Below are positions 32,265 through 39,584 of a stretch of 41,602 nucleotides of DNA, one piece after another. The first letter of the stretch is position 1. The number at the start of each line of letters is the position of its first letter. Both the position numbers and the translations under genes were made by a program. Location of the stretch: positions 1 to 41,602 of the forward strand of contig LRSR01012541.1 of NCBI GenBank assembly GCA_001579985.1, in the 5' to 3' direction. The stretch comes from Hypsibius dujardini (lineage: Eukaryota > Tardigrada > Eutardigrada > Parachela > Hypsibiidae). The notes below the pieces were generated by a model. That model did not search any database, was not told the DNA's origin, and saw only the letters and a program-made list of their open reading frames with translations.

Positions 32265-33925
32265 ATGCCGTCGTTTTTCAAGGTTTTCGGCGGCGGGAAG
32301 AAGAAGGAGGAACTGACCACTCCGCAGGATATCATTCAGCAGCTGCGGGAGACGGAGGAGATGCTAACGAAGAAGTCGGGCTTTCTGGAGAACAAAATTC
32401 AGACGGAAATTACTACGGCCAAACGACATGGAACGAAAAATAAGCGCGGTATGTCTGTTGTTGGAAATGGGCTGACCTTCATGGAAACTTCTCGGCTGTC
32501 TTACAACATACTCTCTCCACATTTTAACGTTTTTTTGTCGTCTATCGATCTCATGTGGGGCTATGAGTTTGGAAAACATAACTGAGGCTGCGTTTTCGAA
32601 ACTGGGAGAGTTAGTGCATCTCAGTGTCTTTTCGGGCCAAATGTTCAATTAACTAATTAATCAATCAATCAATCAACGATTAATCCGTGGGAGTAAGCAG
32701 ATGATGATCATCTTTGGAAATCCACCCCCCTCTTGATTCGTCAAGCATCATCGCCGTCACACTTTTCTGACTTCTGGGCTCTGGCAGTATTATGGGTCGA
32801 ATTGCTTTTATTACACTGTGGGTTTTAAGGCGGTGAATTGGCTTGAGCTGTTCCTCAATATTTTGTGGGCTTTATTGACATTCCGTAATCGCTTTGCCAT
32901 AGTGGAGGGTGCAAATTCAGTTGGATGGCCATGTAGACTGATCGATTGTGAAATGTTGCTGGCATTATTTCCGCGCCCACGGCCGCGTTTTGGGGTATTG
33001 TTAGATCGGAAAAAGTTATAGTTAATATGGGTAATAGTTTACAATTTCTTTCTCATTATAACTACGAGAATAAAAATAATTCAATAATTTAATAGTTTAG
33101 TAGTTTATTTTATTGCCGGTACTCAATATGAGAAATAAGGCAAAGGCACTGGCCCGTCTTTCTCTTCCTAGAAGGGTGACATATTTTCACTGATATATTG
33201 ATTGATTTTCTGTACCTTGGCCTGTTGGTTCAGTTATCCCGTACTGAGACTAAAACCATTTTGCCACTCTTCTTTCCAGCTGCTACCGCTGCCCTGAACC
33301 GGAAGAAGCGATACGAGATGCAGCTGCGGCAGAATGACGGCACCCTTTCGACCATTAAATTCCAGAGAGAAGCCTTGAAGAATGTCGACACAAATGATAT
33401 GTACGCGAAGGCAGTCCCTGATTTCTCGCGTGCCTGGAGTTGTTAAAGCTTCTCCGGTTTGGTTTTACTTGGGCTGATTTTATTCTATTGCAGGAATGTC
33501 AATCAAGTTCACGATTTGATGGACCAAGTGGCGAAACAGATAAAGATCGCAAATGAAATTTCCGAAGCTATTTCGAATCCCGTTGGATTTGGTCACGATA
33601 TGGATGAGGTCTGTGAATGTTTACACTTGACAGACTAGACCGTCGCACGCAGCGCGGGTTTCATTTAAGAGTTCTGTTATCGATGTTGCAGTTTCAGTTC
33701 CTATAGTACGGTTTTTATTTCTTTTTTCTAGGCTGAATTGGAAGCTGAGCTTGAAGAGCTAGAGCATGAGGAGCTAGACAAGCAGCAGCTGCCTGCCACG
33801 AAGGACCAGTTACCTTCTGTTCCAGTTTCAGACTCCGCGGCTGCCAGCAGTAAGTTTCTCTTCACAGGGTTGTCTTATTCATCGGATGTGTCAACAGTCA
33901 CAGTTGTCGATACCCTTACAGATAA

Positions 33926-33978
<53 letters not shown>

Positions 33979-34798
33979 TAGACAGACAGACAGACAAATA
34001 GACAGACGGACGGATATACAGGCAAGTTGTGTATGACTCGCATTAGGTCTATCGAGCCACTTGTTTTTGCTTCTGTAAATCTTTCTGCTTTGGTTTGTAT
34101 GTTTTGTCTGACCGCTAAACTTTCTGTTTTTATCTAACTGAATTGACAGACTGTTCATGCGTTGTTTATTCTATCTCCGTGTTGTCTTTCTGCGTTTGAC
34201 AGCGCCGTGCCTTTGAGATGGGATTGGACAATTTTTTCTCTATGCCATTTCTTTCTCAGGTCGAGGACGAGTTTCAGCGTCACCAAAAGAAGCCTCGAGG
34301 CCGACGCCGACTACCTCAAGCAGTCTCGAGGCCGACGATCATAAGCAGCCGGTGACCACAAGCAGCCGGCGACCAAAAGTAAACGACGACTACAAGCCGA
34401 CGACCACAAGCACACGCACAAGGAACAAACAAGAGCACAAGGCGGCCGATGACAACAAGCAGCCGGCAACTACAAGCAGCCGGCGACCAAAAGGAACCGA
34501 TGACCACAAGCAGCCGGCAACCACAAGCAGCCGGCGACCAAAAAGAACGAATGACCACAAGCCGACGACCACAAGCACACGCACAAAGAACAAACAAGAG
34601 CACAAGGCGGTCGACGACAAGCAGTCGGCAACCAAAAAAAGCCTCGAGGCCGACGCCGATTACTACAGACAGCCTCGAGGCAACCCGGAAGCCAACGCCA
34701 AACGTTCGCGTTCGGCGAACGCGCCGCCAGCAATGCCTCTCACATTAAAGAGGAAGAGGAGGACGATTGAGTGGAAGATGATAATGATAATGATGTAA
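32265..34798 (+). CDS. CHMP4: CHMP4/SNF7-like ESCRT-III subunit with chimeric C-terminus
   Basis: Exons 32265-32448, 33280-33400, 33494-33608, 33732-33849 and 34260-34798 join in phase to 359 codons; usual CHMP4 proteins have about 220 residues. The core is clear: MPSFFKVFGGGKKKEE, LRETEEMLTKKSGFLENKI, KRHGTKNKRAATAALNRKKR, DGTLSTIKFQREAL, EISEAISNPVGFG and ELEAELEELEHEELDKQ. CHMP4 polymerises on membranes in ESCRT-III to drive budding and scission, and its C-terminal MIM helix recruits VPS4. Two oddities. Compared with the family, about 20 residues are missing at the exon 2/3 junction (residues 101-103). Exon 5 lacks a MIM-like ELE.WA motif and instead encodes a Lys/Thr/Ser-rich repeat tail that ends inside a copied PDCD4 3' end. 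Exon 5 is the least certain part; a decayed or alternatively terminated gene is possible. Confidence 0.8.
33921..34003. repeat. (GACA)n microsatellite in CHMP4 intron 4
   Basis: About twenty GACA units (AACAGACAGACAGACAG..) within the 410-bp intron 33850-34259. Confidence 0.95.
34352..34660 (+). repeat. in-frame tandem repeats in the CHMP4 last exon
   Basis: A 165-bp unit (containing ACAAGCCGACGACCACAAG and AACAAACAAGAGCACAAGGC) occurs at about 34393 and 34558. Between them a 51-bp unit encoding KQPATTSSRRPK.TDDH-like 17-mers is tandem. Both periods are multiples of three, so the reading frame stays open. Other frames also stay open for up to 100 codons, which lowers the weight of openness as coding evidence. 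Confidence 0.85.
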
Positions 34799-35508
34799 AG
34801 ACAAGGAGGAAGAGTTGCTTTCGAGAATGTAGTTTACGTTTTCCATCTTTCCTTGATCACAATCACACACATACACCTACGAGTTCGTTGGTTTTCTAGT
34901 GTTGGGTGGTACCCAACAAGCATACTTCGTCGGCTGGTAGTAACTCTATTTCTACCTAGTTGATAGATTACTATCTACTCCTTTAGGATGTAATGTTCTT
35001 ACTTAGCTATTGCAACGTACAGAGTCCAGCTATGTCGGCAGAAATCAGTACTTCTCATCCTAGTCTATTGATGATTCCATGCTATATAAGAGAATGCTTT
35101 ACTGTAGTCTAAATCAATTCCTCGACTTCCTTCCTTTTCCTACCTTTCCTCTCCACTATCAACTGCAAATAAACTTTTACTCTATTATTCAGTTTAATAG
35201 CTTGTATGTTCAGGCTCTTCCGGCCTAGTATGGACGAAGGCCTAACACTAGTTTGTTCTATGTTTCTTTCTTCGTTTTTGTCTTTTATTTAGCAAATCCG
35301 TGTATGTACGATGTGCAGTTTTTGTAAAGGTACGCCACTACACACACGCCAGAACTCGGGTCTGCTGAATTATTATTGCTTATGGAATCTTTGCTAGGCT
35401 TCCCGCGAGGGGCGCAAATGACTAGAAAGCTTTTTTGTTGGGGGGAATGAAGTAGCCGTCCTTTCATGTGAGTGGATGGCGTCCAGCTTGTTCTTGGGCC
35501 AGTACTAG
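34710..35508 (+). pseudogene. PDCD4: duplicated PDCD4 3' end and 3' flank
   Basis: 34710-34899 plus 35252-35508 (447 bp in all) match PDCD4 7064 to about 7510 (roughly 447-449 bp) without large gaps, starting at GTTCSGCGAACGCGCCGCCA and continuing through the stop and 3' flank to CAGCTTGTTCTT..CCAGTA. The copy was later split by an LTR element. It is used by the CHMP4 last exon in a different frame from PDCD4, so no PDCD4 peptide is made. There is no intron within the copied part, so DNA- and RNA-mediated copying cannot be told apart; the copied flank beyond the likely mRNA end favours DNA. Confidence 0.92.
34900..35247 (+). mobile_element. solo LTR (348 bp) with CTAG target duplication
   Basis: Begins TGTTGGGTGGTACCCAACA, itself a perfect inverted repeat around GGT, and ends CCTAACA. 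CTAG flanks it at 34896-34899 and 35248-35251. The empty site is PDCD4 7245-7258 (TTTTCTAGTTTGTTC). TATATAAG at 35083-35090 and AAATAAAC at 35166-35173 fit LTR promoter and polyadenylation signals in plus orientation. There is no internal region, so it probably arose by LTR-LTR recombination. Confidence 0.92.
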
Positions 35509-36247
35509 TAGGGATGGCATCAAATGTCAAATGTCAAATTCAAATCAGATCAAATCAAATCAAATCAAATTAGGTTCGTTTTGATTTGAAATTCATTTGA
35601 TTTTGATTTGATTTTCAGCATTTTTCGACCAATTTTTAGCTTAAAAACGGCTCAACCTCGATCTTTTTGGCAAAATTTTAGTAATTTTCAAAATTTCTTA
35701 ACCCAGAATGTCCATAATAGTTCATGTTTTAAAGTTTACGTTTTTAACGTTCCTCATTCGGAATGTTTGTGAAAACTCTCGAGCTATTCGGAGTCACTCC
35801 GTCACCGCAACCCGATGGGAAATCTTTTCCATTTCTGACATTCCCTAAAACGTAACTGAAAATTCTGCCACGCATTCATTAACCTAATTTAATACTTATG
35901 AAGTATGAATGACGATAACATTGCATCGTCGAAAAAACATTTGCACTTGTGTACTGCTAGGTTTTTGTAGTCTCTACCTAGAAAATAAATAATAAAAAAG
36001 GTAAATTTTTCACCTTACTTCAAACTAATATAATTTTTGTAACCCTAATTTGAATAATTGTTCTACTCGAATATATACTAACCGCGCTAAAACTATTGCA
36101 AAAAGCATACCAGAAAGTACTAGTATCAAGTCAACGAAATTTTCAAAGTACCGTCAAATCAATTCAGTTCAAAATCAAATGATTTCAGAATCAAATCAAA
36201 TCAAAATCAATTCAAGTCAGTCGTCTTGTCATTTGATGCCATCTCTA
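35509..36247. mobile_element. hAT-like nonautonomous element (739 bp)
   Basis: Terminal inverted repeats TAGGGATGGCATCAAATG and its counterpart CATTTGATGCCATCTCTA. The subterminal regions are rich in AAATC/GATTTGA words in opposite directions. The flanks AGTACTAG (35501-35508) and AGTCCAG (36248-36254) resemble an 8-bp duplication of AGTACCAG, seen uninterrupted at 7504-7511 beside PDCD4. An 8-bp duplication and TAG.GATGGCA ends fit the hAT superfamily. No transposase. Confidence 0.75.
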
Positions 36248-36354
36248 AGTCCAGTAGATGTGAACCAAGCAACTGATGCGTGAGGGAACAGTCTGCTTTG
36301 CAGTACTAGTACAGTGTACGGGACATTTTTTAAGATTACCCACAACGATGCACG

Positions 36355-38285
36355 GAAGAAGCCAAGTTGCTCTCCTCTTGCAAGATAAAACTAATGAATC
36401 AACTAGAACAAAAGCTTGCTGAAAAGTAAACACGGGACGAATACCCAGGCGGAACAAGCACAAGGAACTGCTACTACTCGTAAAAAAAGCAACCAGAAAA
36501 AAACGTTCTCGGACAAATTTTGCACGAGTCAATAAAGGAAATACACCTACCAACCGAAATACAAATTCAAAACCAAGGGGAAAAAGAAATATTTCTTCGA
36601 TTCAACAAAAGAAACGAAAACCGAGTGGCACAAGTCCACAGATTTTACACAGAGATCGCGTGCCAGAAGACTAAGGTCCCTCACGCTTTCTTTGTTCCTG
36701 TAAGAAAAAAGAATTATAGTTCCGGTAAAAAAGCCTCAGAAGGTAGTAAACCAGATTGATGTTGAAAACGAGATCGTTTAGAAATATAACCAAATAACTC
36801 ACTTGACGCAATGGCACGCTCAATTTTGGCCTTGAGATCCATGGTGCCAGGAAATAAAAGATTCAGAAACGGTTGCACTTCAACGCAAAATTGTGAAACT
36901 CTCGTCTTGTTCAACTGTAGCATCACATTTCGCAGCTTTACTGTAACCTCGGCCAGCTGTCGTATGACATCCTCCAGACTTTAACAATAGGGAAAACAGT
37001 GGTGTTTCGGTACCGCTTTTAATATGAAACAATTTTTGCAAAATTTCATTGTTAAATTTGTCATGCATAAGTACTAAAAACTAACCTTACACTCAGGACA
37101 ACGCTGCAATTTGAGACGCTCTGCATAGCCCCACCGACCAATCCCAAACTCAACGGACCCGCTTCCGGAAAGGCCTGAAATGTTAGTACTGGTAGATTCC
37201 ATGTAGAACAAACCTGCTTATAAAAAAAAAATATTTACGTATCTATAAAAAATGTGTTCAAAAACCTTTAAAGTGGGGCAAAAGGATAATCTCGTAAATA
37301 AGCAAACTGCACTTTATTTCAATAAAAATCAAAAATTAAATTGATAATCAAAATGAAAATTTTAGTTTAAGAGCAAACATTTACATAAAAAATCAGATTA
37401 TATTGAAATTCTAAAAATATGGATTAACTTAAATATGGTCCTTTATTTAAACATGTTTTGATGAGAATTCGACGATTAAGAAAGATACGGCTTAAATGCG
37501 TTCGTACTCTACCATTCGTTGACTGCCGATTATCGCCGTCACGATGCACAACCTCTTCATCCATCTAAAACTGAAATACTTCAAGTTCGGAACGGACCAT
37601 TAACTGAACTAGGAGAGTCAACAAAATTGGACGAAGTGCGAGTGATACTAATAATAATTTTCGACTGGCGTAGCCCATGTCTTCGGATTTGGGGTTATAA
37701 TTTTCTTAGAACTTTGAAAAATACAATATCAAACTTTAAAAAAAACTATTCACGATTGCTTGCTTCTAGGACGTTGGCTGTTGTGGTTCACTTTGGTGGC
37801 AGTGCTGTGCTCTTTGCCGGACTTGAATAGGTTGAACTGGGTTTCTATACCCTCTTCCGTGAACTCGATGGGGCCGATTCGGCTTCTAATGAAGAAAAGC
37901 AGCGGGTTAAACAAAAAATGTACGTATAATCTCTGAAAATGAAACCTACCACAATAGTTCGGAGCGGCAGCTGTCAAGGGCTGTAACCGTGCCGATCGCC
38001 GGACCGGTAATAATGGTAAAGCCACTTGATGGACAATCGAACACAAGAAAAACTGCATTCAACGTTGCACTTTCATTCCTGCCTTCTTGGATAATTTGTT
38101 GCCGTCGACGAGCCTGAAACCACAGCAAAGTTGACGTTTTCCACTGGTAACGGAAAGTCAATGTCGCGACGGTTTGTACCAGCAACAGGCTGCTCTACGG
38201 TGGCGATCAGACCGGCATCTGTAATACGAAAGTAAGAGCATGTAACTGAAACACGTTTTTTATGTCTTCTAACCAATCCCATACA
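36355..38285 (-). pseudogene. repeat-family copy 4 (longest contiguous)
   Basis: Minus-strand blocks in order: about 38281-38145 (YFRITDAGLIATVEQPV), about 38110-37950 (NESATLNAVFLVFDCPSSGF, then TGPAIGTV), about 37895-37780 (SRIGPIEFTEEGIETQFNLF), about 37700-37570, about 37563-37430 (DGDNRQSTNGRVRTHLSRIF), exon A 37174-37086 (89 nt: LSGSGSVEFGIGRWGY, ending RCPECK), exon B 36978-36803 (LEDVIRQLAEVTVKLRNVML .. AKIERAIASS) and a non-coding tail to about 36355. Most blocks are open, but the acceptor of exon B and several frames are damaged. I recognise no domain beyond a possible coiled coil in exon B. The homologous 5' region of other copies carries a C48-like exon, absent here. Expression or function is unknown. 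Confidence 0.6.
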
Positions 38286-38479
38286 GATAGAACGTTTGTG
38301 ATTGGTATTTTTTCGCAGTGCTTACCAGAGACTGACAGATAAATAATTGGATACCACTATTGTCCCACCCTTTTCCCACCCTTTTCGTTTTTTAATTTGA
38401 ATAGAGTTGAATAATGGAACGGATGGCTGTTCTTGATTTATTAGAGATAAAAGCGAACACCACGAGACTGAATAAGGAT
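38286..38479. other. short gap without features
   Basis: AT-rich sequence between family copy 4 and the protease gene. Nothing recognised. Confidence 0.4.
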
Positions 38480-39430
38480 TGTTTTAGCGGTTACAAGATT
38501 TTTCTAATTATGGCGGCTTCATTAGCATCAATCAAGATATCCGCCTTGATGATGGTCCACTCGTTATCTGGCTTCCGACCTCTGCGTTTTTGACAGACCG
38601 AGAACTCTCCGGTCTGAATCGTGGTCGAAAACCAGTCCCGTTAAGGTTATGCCTTATCAAAGAGTGTCTTATCAGGGCGGCCACCGCCGACGATTTCCGC
38701 CATGTAAGCCGCCACCATCGGACCGCATTGGTTGGTGTTTGGGAGTTGCTTCTGCACAACAGGAAACGAGACATGTACAGGCTTCATTTCGGTGCCGAAA
38801 AGCATAAAGAGCTGGTATCTGAATTGCGGACTCAGCTCTGAATCAAGGCTGTTATAAACGAAAACTTTTTCGGAAGCTGCGTGCCTGACCACCAAGATGA
38901 AATGAGCAGATGTAAAGAGAACTTGGACACAAGTCAATCCAGATGCAGTCTGGGAGCGAACATGAGCTATCTCAGGGCCCTTCGGGTGACAAATTGCAAT
39001 GGCGCCTGGCTCAGCGAACCCACAGAAGCCTTCGCCGCAGGCTCTTGCACAAATGTAGCTGAAACCGCCCATGATCCGATCATACGTCATAAAATTGACA
39101 GTTTCCATGCGCACAATGTCGGAGTGATATATTTCGACGTCTTCGTATGCCGCAAATTCACTGGTGATAATTTTGAGAGGAACCGGGTTGTTCGCGACTT
39201 TCTTCGCCGGTGAATCCGGGAGATCAGCACTCTTCCGCTTTTGGTTTTGCGTATTTGATGGAGGTGGTTCGGGGATGGAGGAAACCGGCGCTGACATTAG
39301 TTTGGCTCGAAGTCCGGTCGGCTGACTTGATGTTGCCATCTGAGTGTTGTTAAATTTGACTGATCTCAAGTTCTTCGAGGCTTCAGTAGGTCGACCTTTG
39401 TTGCAAAAGGCTCACAACTGATGACAGGAC
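38480..39430 (-). pseudogene. C48/Ulp1-like cysteine protease of a MULE-type element
   Basis: The open frame 39369-38647 (240 codons) has an N-terminal Ser/Pro-rich linker and a basic QKRKSADLPDSPAKKV stretch. A protease-like domain follows: TSAHFILVVRH (candidate catalytic His), VYNSLDSEL (candidate Asp) and QLPNTNQCGPMVAAYMAEI (candidate Gln and Cys), in the H-D-Q-C order of C48 peptidases. The frame is open upstream of the ATG to about 39410 (KGRPTEASKNLRS). Downstream, after two in-frame stops near 38647 and 38640, homologous-looking sequence continues to about 38480 (KRRGRKPDNEW). It may have been the C-terminal part of the adjacent transposase polyprotein. Mobile elements often carry such proteases; its job there is unknown. 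Confidence 0.6.
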
Positions 39431-39584
39431 TGAAAAGCAAAGGTCGACCTACTGTAGCCTCGAAGAACTTGAGATCAGTCAAATTTAACAACACTCAGAT
39501 GGCATCATCCAGTCAGCCGACCGGACTTCGAGCCAAACTAATGTCAGCGCCGGTTTCCTCCATCCCCGAACCACCTCCATCAAA
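39254..39584. repeat. 147-bp inverted repeat, about 98% identical, 37-nt spacer
   Basis: 39254-39400 and 39438-39584 are reverse complements with three mismatches seen. The left arm carries the protease N-terminal coding sequence (SVKFNNTQMATSSQPTG..). The right arm carries the same peptide on the plus strand (SVKFNNTQMASSSQPTG) and cuts into the C-terminus of the transposase on the minus strand. High identity implies a recent origin. Confidence 0.93.

Noticed and set aside
34316-34748. Alternative long frames on both strands over the CHMP4 tail
   Set aside because: In-frame-length tandem repeats keep several frames open. Only the frame continuing from exon 4 has splice support, and even that is uncertain.
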